Source: Hordeum vulgare subsp. vulgare (lineage: Eukaryota > Streptophyta > Magnoliopsida > Poales > Poaceae). From it: a stretch of DNA of 64,000 bases. The notes under the pieces are model-generated. The model searched no databases and was not told the origin of the DNA. It saw only the letters and a list, made by a program, of their open reading frames with translations. Below, in pieces: positions 11,990 to 22,654 of the stretch. The stretch is taken from the NCBI RefSeq assembly GCF_904849725.1, contig NC_058520.1, forward strand, positions 401,587,993 through 401,651,992, in the 5' to 3' direction. The translations under genes were made by a program, and so were the position numbers. Every line of letters begins with the position of its first letter. The first letter of the stretch is position 1.

Positions 11990-13466
11990 TCATGCCAAGA
12001 TGAGTTGAACGAGAGGCTTGGGGCCAGACTTGATCATCCTTCTTAGCGCCCTTTTATCAGCATCTGTCCACGGACATTCTTGCTGTCCCCCGACCATGTC
12101 CCAATCCCAAAGTCCTTTGTATTGAACATGGCCATCCTTAAGAAGAACAAGGCGTTGTAAGGATGTGCAAGTGCTCACGAGGTACTTGAGAAGCTGCATT
12201 TGGCGTCGCGTGAGCGTAAATCCAATCATGACGAGCTCCTTCATGTAAGGGTGGCATTGTGAAGAGCTCGCCGTTGACCATATTATCCCGAACGACTCAG
12301 GAACCTCCTCCGAGCGAGCCACATGGATGTGTAGGACCTCGAGCGACGGCGCCTCCACGAGGAAGGTGTGCGTCCATGAGACGTCCCAATTGGATGGCAG
12401 ATCAGCAATAAGGAGCCTTTTCAGGTGGAGCAAAGGATTGTGTAGCTCCTCGGATCCAATCCATCTCTTGGACCCGGTGAACCGGATGACGAGGTTCGCC
12501 ATGGTTGGCGACGTACCCAGGAAATGGTTGAGCTCGTCGTGGTGGTGCGGTGGGGGCGGCAGAACGGACGTATCCTCCTCTACGGAGAAGGAGAGGTTAG
12601 TGTGCGTGAGGCACGGGACCGAGCCGAACACGAGCTCCAGAGTGTTGGTTAGGCAAGCCAAACGGGCTAGCATTGGGAGGTCACGCAGCTCTATCACCAT
12701 GAAGGAGCACGCGTCCACGACAAGCTCCCTGATCTGCGAACACACCACTAGACGGTCCTCGGCGCAGCGGCACGATGTGAGGTGCAGCACCTGAAGCCGT
12801 TTGCACTCGCTCAAGACCCTCTCGTACAGGGCGACGGGCGTGGAAGCGGGCATGTCTCTACAGCTTCGGCGGGACCGTGCAGTTGCCCAGCGTGAGGCTG
12901 CGCAAGCGTGATCTGCCGCCGTCCTTGAGCCGGCCGTGGGGGAAGCTGTAGGCCGGCGCGGGCGCGTGGGAGGCAGGCCTGACAACCACCTCAAGATCTT
13001 CCACTCCCCATGCGCCGACCGCGTCGGCGATCAGGCGGTCAACTATGCGGCCGCCGTCGTGTGTCTGGAAGAACTCGAGACGGAGGGTCTTGACGCATCG
13101 GCGTGCGGCGCCGCAGTCCGCGTTCAAGAAGCCGGTGATGCCGTCCACTAGCGCCCGCATGGTGGAGACCTCGCAGCTGGCCATGAGGCCGTCGAGCACG
13201 CTGGCCAGAGCAGGGTCGCACGGCAGGTTGCGCCGACGGAGAGCGACGGTCCGGTCGTACTCTGGCGGGAGTATGTCGCTCACCCTGAAGTCGTACGCCC
13301 GAAGCTCGCGAGGGACGCGCGCCCAGCGCCTACCGAGGACTGCCGTGGAGAGGGCGCTGCGGGTGTCCAGCCGGCTGAGTATGCGGCGGATGAGCCTGTC
13401 GGGCAGCGCGCTGAGGCGGTCGTCTTCGCAGGTCCTGCGCGGCCGCATGCGACGCAACCTCGGCAT
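11990..13466 (-). pseudogene. F-box / leucine-rich repeat gene, frameshifted
   Basis: Plant F-box proteins of this class bind SKP1 through the N-terminal F-box and present substrates to an SCF ubiquitin ligase through the repeats. The ATG at 13466 opens a 202-residue frame with a canonical F-box at about residues 17-55 (LSALPDRLIRRILSRLDTRS, then AVLGRRWARV). That frame stops at 12858 just after LGNCTVPPKL. The rest of the family protein continues in a second frame from about 12855 to TGA at 11990: LQVLHLTSC, EVLHIHVARS, and an FBD-like end with KELVMIGFTLT. Homologues usually have several more residues at the junction, so a small deletion plus frameshift near 12856-12862 is the likeliest break. 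Repaired, it would be about 490 residues, normal for the family. It is the only host-type gene seen. A sequencing error is an alternative; introns are not usual at this point. Confidence 0.82.
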
Positions 13467-13761
13467 GGTAGCGCGAGATTGATACTAGTGGCGATCGATC
13501 GATTCTGCTGGATGCTCTGAATTAAGCCACAGGCGTTGCGGCTATAAAGGCAGATAGAAGCTCGTGTTCCAGTTGGATTCGGACGGGAATTAAGGTTGCG
13601 ATCGGATTTCTCATTTTGAGATTCCATAGCATACAACGTGTGTGTTGCGGTTGCAGTCCGATTGTCAGCGTGTTTAGGGAGATTTCGCCCTTGCTATTTG
13701 GGCCATTCCCTGGTAGTATAAGGTCGAATTATTTGAGAACTTTTTTTTAGGGAATCTACTA
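13467..13761. promoter_or_regulatory. Upstream region of the F-box gene
   Basis: On the minus strand a TATA-like motif (complement of ggctataaagg at about 13539-13549) lies some 75 bp upstream of the ATG. Otherwise no element recognised. Confidence 0.3.
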
Positions 13762-13854
13762 CCCTCTCCGTTCCAAAATAAGTATCATAACTTTGTACTT
13801 GCTTTAATACAAAGTTATATTAAATTTAACACATTTATTTTAAAACGGATGGAG
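13762..13854. mobile_element. Stowaway MITE (Tc1/mariner type)
   Basis: A 93-bp element with termini CCCTCTCCGTTCC and (inverted) CTCCATCCGTTTT, close to the Stowaway consensus CTCCCTCCGTTCC. It is flanked by TA at 13760-13761 and 13855-13856. The interior tactttgtattaaagc-type sequence is partly palindromic. Confidence 0.87.
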
Positions 13855-14566
13855 TATTTAAATAATGCAATACTTTTTTTAGGTGAGAAAAAAGGGAATA
13901 CTCGCACTTGTCAGTTATGTAAAACTCCCTCCGTCCGGTAAAACATGTCACCGAACGATCATTTTTGAAAACCCCTCCGCTTTAATCCGACAAGCGACAC
14001 AACTCGTATCGTGTCCCCCCATCCACTCCCTCACGATTTTGCGACACCGGCGGTGACATCCTCTCCCCGGGTCGCCTGCTCCATCGCCTTGCCACGTCGG
14101 CTGGCTTCTCCCCCTCATCTCACCACTTTTCTTCATCTGTGTTTCCTCATGTCGACGAGGAAGGTGGGGGGGGGGGGGATCAACAGGAAAGCGATCCCTT
14201 TCTCTGCAAACCGCTCGATTTGTGGCCTCCGACGTGTTGTGGCGCCGATGTCGGGCGGACTTCAGCGCGCTGCTACTAGCGGCCGGTGTTGCCTCTTGGA
14301 TCCTCTTCCACGGCCCTCTGACGTGCTCCTCCTCCTGTTGTTGGCGCTCCCCTTGATGGGGCAGCAGTAGCTCAAGAGAGGCACCAACAAGACGCCGGCG
14401 TCGCTGTAGAGCCAAGAGACGCAGAAGGAGCCCTACGTGTACCACGATGATGCCACCGACGGTGCCAAGAACAGGCTGACCATGGAGGCCAAAGGATGCC
14501 TCACGAGGTCTTGTCATGATGTACAAATATAAAACTAGTGAATGTTAAATTGTATAACCTCTGTAA
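13855..14566. other. Unassigned region with a lone Stowaway-like end
   Basis: ctccctccgtccgg at about 13926 looks like one Stowaway end, but no partner is found. Positions 14010-14520 are GC-rich with frames on both strands lacking any domain I recognise. A plus-strand stretch near 14430-14500 (YVYHDDATDGAKNRL) looks codon-like but is preceded by stops, so it may be a decayed gene fragment. Confidence 0.4.
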
Positions 14567-14579
14567 GGCCCTGTTTGGA
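14567..14579 (+). repeat. Left terminal inverted repeat of the Harbinger element
   Basis: GGCCCTGTTTGGA, the exact complement of the right end, preceded by TAA. Confidence 0.92.
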
Positions 14580-15179
14580 TTCATTCAGATTATATAATCT
14601 GGTTTTTATAAGCTATTATGTTTCCAAACAGGGCAGTTTATACTATAGATTTTAAAAACTAGATGACCAGATTATTAAAAACTCATAATCTACTCTAACC
14701 CAGCTAAAATCAGATTATGGATTAATAAAGACCTATTACCCTTATAAACTTTGAGCTATTTACATGTACTGCCACCGCCACCGTTTTTCCCATCGCAACT
14801 GGGGCCTTCCTGGTCAGCGCGGCCGAGTCCTTCTTCCCCATCGTGCACGACCCTGCACCCCCCGTCGCACGACCCGACCCATCTCTGCATCGCTCTTGGC
14901 TTCAACCCTAGGCTGCCACCACCGCCGCCACTACCCCCTCAGACCTGCGGCCGGAGACCACCGCCGTCACTACCACCGCATCCACCGGAGACGGCGTCGC
15001 AGCGAGAGGAGGAGGCGGAGCAACAATACCAGCGGGATTCAATCCCAGCGAGGAGGAGTGAGCAGGTCTGTGTCCAAGGCAATCCCCTTGATTCGAGCTT
15101 CTTCGGCGAATGCGGTTGTCTCCCTGCCCATGGATCCAGCGTATTTGGAGGATTGGACCTCAATTCGCAGACCTCTTTC

Positions 15180-16725
15180 ATGGACCTGATGCATTCAACT
15201 TCATCTGATTTGCACGAAGAAGGGCTACCGGAATTCGTGGCTGGAGGTGCCAGAGGCGGTGGCCGTGGTGCAGGGGCGGGGCACAGGGCCGACCGTGGTG
15301 TAGGGGCGGCGCACAAGGTTGACCGTGCTGGACGCTCGACTGCTAGCCGTGGGGGGCGCAACAGTAGTGGCCGTGCTGGTCGCTGTGGCCGCCGTGGCCG
15401 CGTCCCTGTACTGGGATTAGAAGAGGCAGCTGGTGGTCGGGGTGCTGGACGTGGGCGTGGCGTAGGCCGAAGTGGGCAGACCGGTCGTTCATCCTCTCTG
15501 CCGTATCGAGTGCCCCGTGCTAGCAGCAGTTCAATGGAGATTGAAGGTGTTCCTGCTACAGAGGATGAGCTAGAGGACTCCCACTTCCATGATCAGTATT
15601 ATGATGGTGTTGGAGATGATGAATCGGTAATATTTCCTCAACGTTTAATTAATTTCTGCCATTTGGTCAATGTTATGTGAGCAGGATAGAACATTAATTT
15701 AAAATTACAATTGTTCTTAGTTTTTATGTAGCAGCAGTTCATGCTATGTATAACATTAACATGCTTGTGTACTAGAACGCTGATATTGATAAGGCTGAAT
15801 GGACCAATAGTGAAAACACTGCTGCATTTTGTTCACTCTATGTTGAGGAGATCACAACTGGCAACAGGAGCAATGGATTCATGTCTGCTAGAGGTTACAA
15901 AAATATTGCTATCAAGTTTGAACAGAACAGAGGGCTACGACACTCTAGGATGCAGTTTAAGAACAGATGGGAAGAACTAAAACGCTTCTACTCATTTTGG
16001 CTATGGCTTAACAAACAAAATGGACTAGGTCGATCCCCTAGTGGGGGAAATGTGGGAAGTGATGAATTTTGGAAGAAACATACTAAGGTACATTTGTTGC
16101 AAATTTTTATTTTCATGGTTCATATTGGTGTATCATGCACATAATACTTATCATTCTCCTTTACTTTGGGCAGGGACATGCTGCATGGAAGAAGCTTAAA
16201 TATGGACCACCAGAGAACCTTTCTGAGCTTGAGATCATGTTCGAACATACTGCTGTAGATGGATCAACACCTTGTGTGGCAGGAGAACAAATGGATGATG
16301 AAGGCGATATTGGAGAGGAGGGAGGAGATGAAGCCGATGTGACTCCCTTGAGTGTTGGCAACAAGAAAAGAAGCTCCAACAGCACTGCAACAGTCATTAG
16401 TCCAAAGAAGAAAATCAAAAGTCCTATGGTGAGAATAATGAAGGGAATGTATGAAGAGATGAAAGAAACCAATGCAGTAGCACAAAAGGCAATGCGGGAT
16501 AAGGTTGTGCAAGCGGAGAAGGTATTACAGGAGAAGAAGGATTCCATTACCAAATGCATGTCCTTGGCTGTTGAGAGTGGGGCATTTGAGGGAAGTGCTG
16601 AGCATTTCATGCCTGGTACATTGTTCGTAAAGGAAGAACACCGACAAGTGTTCCTCACTATAACTACTAGTCCTGGGAGGCTAGCCTTTTTGAAGAGGTG
16701 GTGTCAGGCAAAGAATGTCGAATAG
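15180..16725 (+). CDS. Harbinger ORF1, Myb/SANT-like DNA-binding protein (3 exons)
   Basis: In Harbinger elements this protein binds the element ends and helps bring the transposase into the nucleus. Exons 15180-15626, 15776-16087 and 16174-16725 join in phase across GT...AG introns (gtaata...ctag, gtacat...gcag). Exon 1 is Gly/Arg-rich with an acidic end. Exon 2 holds the Myb/SANT-like domain: KAEWTNSENTAAFCSLYVEE, then GLRHSRMQFKNRWEELKRFY, then SDEFWKKH. Exon 3 has an acidic stretch, a KKKIKSP basic patch (possible nuclear signal) and a helical C-terminus. I used the first in-frame ATG. However, another ATG at 15130 begins MDPAYLEDW, a typical start for this family, in a different frame that would join after a one-base shift near 15160. 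The N-terminus may therefore be damaged or annotated short. Confidence 0.85.
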
Positions 16726-16936
16726 CTACATGTTTTTGTTTGCTAGTGGGTTGTTCCTGTTCTTTACTTATTATCATAGGCCTTCATGTAATGATATCAT
16801 ATTTCTGTACATGGATTGTCCGTACCTTTTATATAAATGCACAACATTGATGACTCTATTTTATTTACTGGATTGTTCCTATCTTTCATATAAATGCACA
16901 ACATTGATGACTCTACTTGGTTTGAATTTAATGTAG

Positions 16937-18274
16937 ATGAATTGGTCAAGTGATGATTTATTTGAATATTCTTCAAGTGATGATGGAGTGGTTAGCTTGT
17001 ATGGGAGTGATGTGGAGGACGACACAGTTCAATTTGCAAGACAAACTTTGAAGCGGCATGCAGCTGTAGCGTGCATGATTGGTATGTACTATGAAGTGAC
17101 TTTCTTGCAAAATAAAAAGAGGTCAGTACATGCAGAAGAAGGTGAGTCTGGTTATGATTGGACTATTCGAACTTTAAAAGACCCAATTGAGTGTTATAAC
17201 ATGTTTAGAATGAGTAGAGAACTATTTTACGAGCTCCATGATTTGTTAAGGTCAATATATGGACTGAAGTCATCAGAAAAGATGTGCACTCTAGAATCTT
17301 TGGCAATGTTCTTATGGATGGTTGGTGCCCCACAATCTTTTCGACAAGCTAAAAATAGATTCAGAAGGTCACTTGAGACAATTAGTAGGAGGTTTGATCA
17401 TGTTTTGGAAAGTGTGTACACGCTATCTGTTGATATTATTAATGTGAAAGATCCAACATATAGTACAATTCATGCGAAACTGCAAGAAGCAGGCTTCTCA
17501 CCACACTTTGATAATTGCATTGGAGCAATAGATGGGACACATATACCTGTCCAAGTGCCAGCTGCGAAAGTGCTTCAATATGTCGGGCGTCATGGTTATT
17601 CTAGTCAGAATGTGTTGGCAATATGTGACTTTGATATGAGGTTTACATTTGTTGTTGCTGGTTGGCCGGGTTCCGTACATGACATGAGAGTATTCAATGA
17701 TGCTTTAAACAAATATGATGACAAGTTTCCTCATCCTCCACTAGGTAACTAGAGAAATTTTAATCATGTTGATATTATTTTTACTTATCTTTGATACATG
17801 CTCATATCAGCTCATAACATTGTAGGCAAATTTTATCTTGTCAACTCAGGGTATCTGAACAGAAAAGGCTATCTTGCACCTTACAAGGGGATGAAGTACC
17901 ATTTGCCAGAATTTCGTCAAGGTCCAAGACCACAAGGTAGCAAAGAACTATTAAATTACTACCATTCGTCTCTTCGCAATGTCATTGAAAGGTCTTTTGG
18001 AGTTTTGAAGATGAAATGGAGGATTTTATTAGCCATACCGACGTACCCATTAGAGAAGCACAATAAAATCATTCTGGCATGTATGGCTGTACATAATTTC
18101 GTCCGAGAGAGTGCGTTGAGTGACCAAGAGTTTGATAAGTGTGATGAAGATGAAAACTATATGCCCATGCCGCCACAAAATCATCCTGGACAAAGCTCTG
18201 ATAGCACTCAAGATACCGACATGAATGCCTTCCGTGACACTATATGTAATGCTTTGATCGGCGAAGTAGAGTAG
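16937..18274 (+). CDS. Harbinger DDE transposase, intact, 418 aa
   Basis: Catalyses cut-and-paste movement at TAA targets. Exon 1 is 16937-17744, the intron 17745-17825 (gtaact...tgtag) and exon 2 17826-18274. The splice restores LGKFYLVNSGY in frame, and the total is 1257 nt, giving 418 residues plus stop. It matches the DDE_Tnp_4 family. The acidic N-terminus is followed by a helical region (MSRELFYELHDLL ... LESLAMFLWM). The catalytic triad is visible: first Asp in IGAIDGTHI, second Asp in WPGSVHDMRVF, Glu in NVIERSFGVLK. Length is normal and no internal stop or frameshift is seen, so this is the one potentially active transposase in the window. It could also mobilise the Tourist MITE class in trans (inference). 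Confidence 0.93.
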
Positions 18275-18686
18275 ATTTGATATTATATGATAATTTAATA
18301 ATGCAATTTTTAATTTCTCATGGACAATGTAACTGTGTTCTTCATTCGTATGAGATTTTCCTTCAAAGTTAACGATGTGTGTCCATCGTATTTTTTCGTA
18401 CAATGATTAGTCTACAGTTCAAATTTGCCGGGAAATAACACGTTCGTACATGGCTAGTACAAATGTCTATCTATTCAAACTTGGCGCCAAGCAAACCCAA
18501 ATGGCAAGATGAATTAAAAAAATGACTGTTGAAAAAAAAACAGAGGGCAAACATGTCATTGTACAATTTAAAAGCTGGTTTACAGTTCATATAATCTGGC
18601 CTCCAAACATGCCCACCTGGATTATTTTTATAAACCAGATTATATAATCTATGTTCATAATCCAGATTATTATAATCTATTACGGT

Positions 18687-18699
18687 TCCAAACAGGGCC
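18687..18699 (-). repeat. Right terminal inverted repeat of the Harbinger element
   Basis: tccaaacagggcc, the exact complement of the left end, followed by TAA. Confidence 0.92.
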
Positions 18700-18702
18700 T
18701 AA

Positions 18703-19294
18703 GAGGAGCACTATGGTCAAATATCTATTATTTTCCACCTATCTGTAGCAAAACACCCAAACCACCCAAAAAGGGGATACAAATTGGTGGGGAAGAAAAG
18801 GAGGGATTTCCTTCCTCCCATCTTGGCCAACGACACTACGGGCTTGGACGGCAAGCCACGCCCGATGCCTATATAAAGGTGGGGAGGCACAGGGGAAGCA
18901 TGCTTCCACCCCTTCGTGCCTCCCCCTCCCATCACTCCTCCTCCTCTGTGTAGCGTTAGGCGAAGCCCTGCTGATGTTCCGCTTTCACCATGACCATCAT
19001 GCCATCTAGTTGTCCTAGATCCCATATCTACCTCCCCACCTTTCCTTGGTGGATCAAGAAGACAGAGACGTCACCGGGTCATGCGTGTGCATGTCTCAGA
19101 GGTCTCGTTCGTTCGACGCTTGATAAGATTGGATCGTTAAAGAAGTATGACTACGCCAACCACGATCTAATGATCGTTAAAGCTTTCAGTCTACAAGGGT
19201 GTGTAGACACTTCTTTCTCGTTGCTAGCATCTGACTAGGATAGGTCTTGGGTGTTTTGTAGGATTTTTATTTATTTTCCAAGTGACGTTCCCTA
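18703..19294 (+). repeat. Relic of an Angela/BARE-like copia LTR
   Basis: Shares order and wording with the 3' half of the copia LTRs at 51988 and 59080: a TATA box (cctatataaaggtgg), ggatcaagaag, a cgttcg(ac)gct block, ctacaagggt, ataggtctt and a final tgacgttccct. It is strongly diverged, and neither a proper left end nor target duplication is seen. Confidence 0.6.
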
Positions 19295-19702
19295 TCAACT
19301 TCGATGGTTTTCAATATGAATAATTGAATCATATCTTTCTAAAAGTAGTAGCTCAACTACAATTTTCTTTATCGGTTATTAGTATTAACAATGATAGTTT
19401 GGTACCACGTAGTACAAATATATTGATGTTACTAGCTTATTATGGAAATCATTCTACTTTGCAACACTGTTAACCAATAAATTGGACCAGAGAATCATGA
19501 AAACAGTTTTATTTATAGTAAAGAAGTTTCTTCAAATCTATTTATCGAATCACACACTAAAACCTAATGTTAATATATTTGCTAAGCCATATGCTTTAGA
19601 AATCTCGACCTTTAATATGCAAAAAATATATAGTTTATGCAGTTGCAAAAATATATTAAAATATTGTATTTAAAAAAATATTTTCGGTTTTGGACAATGC
19701 AA
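19295..19702. other. AT-rich spacer
   Basis: No gene or repeat recognised. Confidence 0.4.
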
Positions 19703-19721
19703 GTATATTTTACGACCATAT

Positions 19722-19929
19722 TTTTTTTCGAACCGGGCTTTCTCCCCTTTCCATTACTTTCATAACGGAAATACAATGTTTTTGAGACCAGAAACTAGAA
19801 AGAGAGGGAAAGGAAAAAAAACGAGTTCGGGACAATATGAGGAAACCCACCGTTCATGCGTGTCATGAGGAACACAAACTGCGGGGCGAAAACCTGATAT
19901 ACAACAAAGATCAAAAGTTTACACAAAGC
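19722..19929 (-). mobile_element. LINE-like retroposon fragment with 19-bp target duplication
   Basis: A 208-bp insert flanked by perfect copies of GTATATTTTACGACCATAT (19703-19721 and 19930-19948). On the minus strand it ends in a short poly(A) (plus-strand T run) after aaagcccggttcg, a 3' end style seen in grass LINEs. A long variable target duplication plus A tail is the hallmark of target-primed reverse transcription. There is no ORF, so it is probably a 5'-truncated LINE, or less likely a SINE. Confidence 0.82.
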
Positions 19930-19948
19930 GTATATTTTACGACCATAT

Positions 19949-20873
19949 ACAACACAGCTGTGCACAAAGCACTACAAAATTTACGTGGCAACTTAAATAA
20001 GATAAAAGTATACAACTTAGGGTCGTAGCATTAAAAATAATTTCAAAATAAATATAATTTATGTATGTAATAGTAAACAATTTTGACAAAGTGGTTGATT
20101 CATTCATTTAAATGCAATCTGTAACAACCGTCTTAAGAAATACACACTTACTTTAGATCATTTTGCATAAAATTATTAATTTTTGGTTAGCAGAAATGTG
20201 ATAGTTGATAGAAACAAATATCAGAAACATGCACCCGAAGTATGCTTCCGAAAATAACATGGTTCCGGGAAAAACAAAAAACATTTATTATATCATATGA
20301 TAAAAAAAAGAAATACTTTCGAAATAGCATGATTAGTTGTCCCCAACAACAAATATTATGGTACAGAGGGAGTACTATGGAAGCAAATATCTTAAACATG
20401 CATCGTGCGGAGAAAAACTCCGCCACGGACCATCCCGTGGCTCGAATTGAGGCGCATGGCCCGCTTCACCAAGATCTCTGCCCCCACACAGTCGCGTGGT
20501 CTTCATCCTCTTGAGCGCCATGCACCGTCCGCCGGTCTCGCCGAGGCGCACGACATCGCGAACGGCCCATAGCTGTCAGCGTTGGTTGCTTTGTCCTGTC
20601 GAGGTACACCCTCCCCTCCCCCACCCCTACCACCCACAGATTCCCGGATTCTTCGACGCTTCTTGAGTATGCAAGATTGACAAGGATTCGGCTCCCTCAA
20701 GACTTATCGCCAAACCATTGAGTTAAGATAGAAAAAGCATCCAACTATTGCAAAGATATTGATTGGTCGGAACGTAATTTTATCAATTGATTCTCATTGT
20801 TTATTATTGTTGTTGGGTATTTACTCTATTGTTCATGCCACAATTACAAACTACTACTATATGGTGTGTATCT
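19949..20873. other. Spacer left of the MULE
   Basis: Mostly AT-rich. The GC-rich patch 20400-20700 has a possible intron-like gtacacc...cccacag (about 20602-20640) but no recognisable protein. No confident feature. Confidence 0.4.
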
Positions 20874-20882
20874 AGCGAAAAC
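20874..20882. repeat. Left 9-bp target duplication of the MULE
   Basis: AGCGAAAAC, identical to 38677-38685. Nine bases is the diagnostic length for Mutator-type insertion. Confidence 0.88.
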
Positions 20883-20994
20883 AGGCGAATAGCTCGTATG
20901 CGACATCGCCCATATTTTTCCGCTATTCGCTGGAGAACGACGTCGTTCGATGAAATAGCTCAGAGACGACAGTTGGAATGGCCCAAATAGCCAC
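20883..20994 (+). repeat. Left terminal inverted repeat of the MULE
   Basis: Starts AGGCGAATAGCTCGTATGCG; the complement of the right end starts GGGCCAATAGCTCATGTGCG. The inner part gcccaaatagccac (20981-20994) is exact in both. Confidence 0.85.
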
Positions 20995-21176
20995 GGTCCG
21001 ATACGATAAGTCCTTGAACAGAAGGAAACTGTTAACAAATTTGGATTATGTGAGCTGGGCTGTTTGACCGCGGGATCCACCACTCACCCATTGCTATGCG
21101 GGACCCACTAGTCGTCCGTTGTTGCATGACACCTCAGACTAGGACCCACCACTTATCTATGTCAACCTTATCGATT

Positions 21177-21183
21177 TTATAAG
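21177..21183 (+). promoter_or_regulatory. Possible TATA box for the zf-GRF gene
   Basis: TTATAAGAGGC lies about 145 bp before the ATG at 21323 and about 180 bp inside the left MULE end, fitting transcription inward from that end. Confidence 0.35.
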
Positions 21184-21322
21184 AGGCAGGCTGCCCCCGC
21201 TCCCGTGCTCGTGCCCTGCCCCCGACATAACCGTTGGCTCCCTTCCCCTGTTCTTCTCTGTTCTTCTGCGCACCTGCTTCTTCCTCTTCTCTCGCAACGG
21301 TCCACGGCGGCGGCGGTGAGGG

Positions 21323-21930
21323 ATGTCCAACTCCGCTTCTGGCTCCCAGAAGTCATGGCCGCGTTATGGAGAAGTCTCGATGACTAGATGTCCGGACTGC
21401 CCTCGCCTAGATCCATTGAAGGGCTTGACATGTGTGCGCTTGACGAGGGGCAATGTCGGTAGGGAATTTGCCAAATGCGAGAGCGCCCGACATCGTGGGA
21501 AGGATGGGAAGGTAGGGTTTGTCCTGATTTGTCTCGATTTGGCGTGATTCTGATTTTGGAGTATGGATTTGGAAATTAGAGTTTTCGTTCCCCTTTGCAG
21601 GATTTGGAGGAATGCGGCCATTTTGAGTGGATGGATAAGTACATTCGGGATCGAGGGTTTCAAGTTGAAGTGCTGGCCCCAATTCAGGGTCTTCTAATTC
21701 AGGCAGCTCCCATCTCGTCTGTTGTGGAGGACGAGATCTCAAACGTGCGATCGTCCATTGGAGGATTTTTTTGGCGAAGAGGGAGTTGCAGAAATTGAAC
21801 AAGTGGTTGAGCCAGATTGTGGAATTAAAAAAGCACTGAAACATGATGGTCGAAGCATTTTATCTTTATGTGTTTTTATTTGGTGTCATTGCTTATTTGA
21901 TGTTTCTTTGTCGTTCGGATTAGGAATTTC
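21323..21930 (+). pseudogene. zf-GRF zinc-finger gene carried by the MULE, frameshifted
   Basis: GRF zinc fingers bind single-stranded nucleic acid in other proteins; the role here is unknown. Exon 1 (21323-21511, 63 codons) and exon 2 (from 21601) join in phase across an intron gtaggg...ttgcag. The protein starts MSNSASGSQKSWPRYGEV and shows the finger: CPDCP near residue 25, GREFAKCES near residue 49, then CGHFEWMDKYI right after the splice. Downstream, family members have a coiled coil and a membrane helix. Here that part is readable only after a frameshift in the T run near 21765-21772 (LAKRELQKLNKWLSQIVEL), then past a TGA near 21837, into a hydrophobic YLYVFLFGVIAYLMF. The unshifted frame ends at 21798. 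It sits just inside the left MULE end, reading inward. Confidence 0.78.
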
Positions 21931-22654
21931 GATTTAGTAGTTGTTTGTAAGATGAACTATGTTATGAATTCGAATAAATTTGCTCTGAGTGTTTCCAATC
22001 GAAATCGAAAGCGTAAAATTCTGGTCGAAATTAGGTCTGAATTCAGTTAACACCTCGAACGGGTTCAGTTAGCCTTTTCTGAAAAAGAAAAACCGACAAG
22101 TTCGTGGGCTCGTTGTTGGGCCAAGCCGTGAGTACTCACTTAAATTAAGTGAAGGAAAAAAAGAATTTCATGTTGGAAAAATGGTGGAAAAGGATGTCTA
22201 AGTGGATAACACGTGTTCGATCATAGCAAAAGTTGCTTGACACGCTTATTGTTGGCTAAATCATTATTACACGTGTTGGAATGTTGGCTAAATGTTTTAT
22301 GATGTGTTCGACCAAAAAAATGGGTTGAATGAAATATTGTGGGCTAAAAAATATGGTGTGGCGTGTTGGCTAAATAAAATATTGTTGTGTTGCTCAAAGA
22401 ATAACGTGTCAAGTTAAAAGAAATCCCAACTTGGATCAAACATAGGTGTGTACGTGTCAAGTTTTGATGTCTACTTGTCAAGTTTTGGTGTGTACATAGA
22501 AGTGGTTTATTAAAGTTTCGAAGATGTGTGTAGGATGTGTTTTCGAGTCGGAGATAGATCCATTCATGTATGCGAGTACCATTACTAAATAGAATAGTAC
22601 ACATCAATATAGTATATAGTACCATATTATATAGATAGATATATCCATTTATAT
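21931..22654. other. MULE non-coding sequence after the zf-GRF gene
   Basis: AT-rich, with loose repetition of gtgttggctaaat and acttgtcaagttttg(a/g)tgt phrases. No ORF with a domain. Confidence 0.5.

Larger units (their letters stand above)
14567..18699 (+). mobile_element. Complete PIF/Harbinger DNA transposon, 4.13 kb
   Basis: Bounded by 13-bp perfect inverted repeats GGCCCTGTTTGGA and by TAA on both sides (14564-14566, 18700-18702), the 3-bp duplication typical of the superfamily. Subterminal copies of agattatataatctgg-like palindromes occur near both ends (about 14588 and 18640-18675), probably transposase or ORF1 binding sites. It encodes the two proteins needed for movement in rice Ping/Pong systems, a Myb/SANT-like ORF1 and a DDE transposase, both in plus orientation. 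It is uninterrupted by other elements. Confidence 0.94.

Noticed and set aside
13926..13940. Second Stowaway MITE
   Set aside because: Only one terminal repeat (ctccctccgtccgg) is visible; no inverted partner or matching TA found.
14011..14526. Host gene on the minus strand (192 residues)
   Set aside because: Arg/Gln-rich without motif; an equally long plus-strand frame overlaps it.
14751..15179. Upstream extension of Harbinger ORF1
   Set aside because: No ATG in that frame; composition is Pro/Ser-rich. Only the stretch nearest 15180 looks coding.
20362..20375. Stowaway end acagagggagtac
   Set aside because: Single end only, no partner within several hundred bases.
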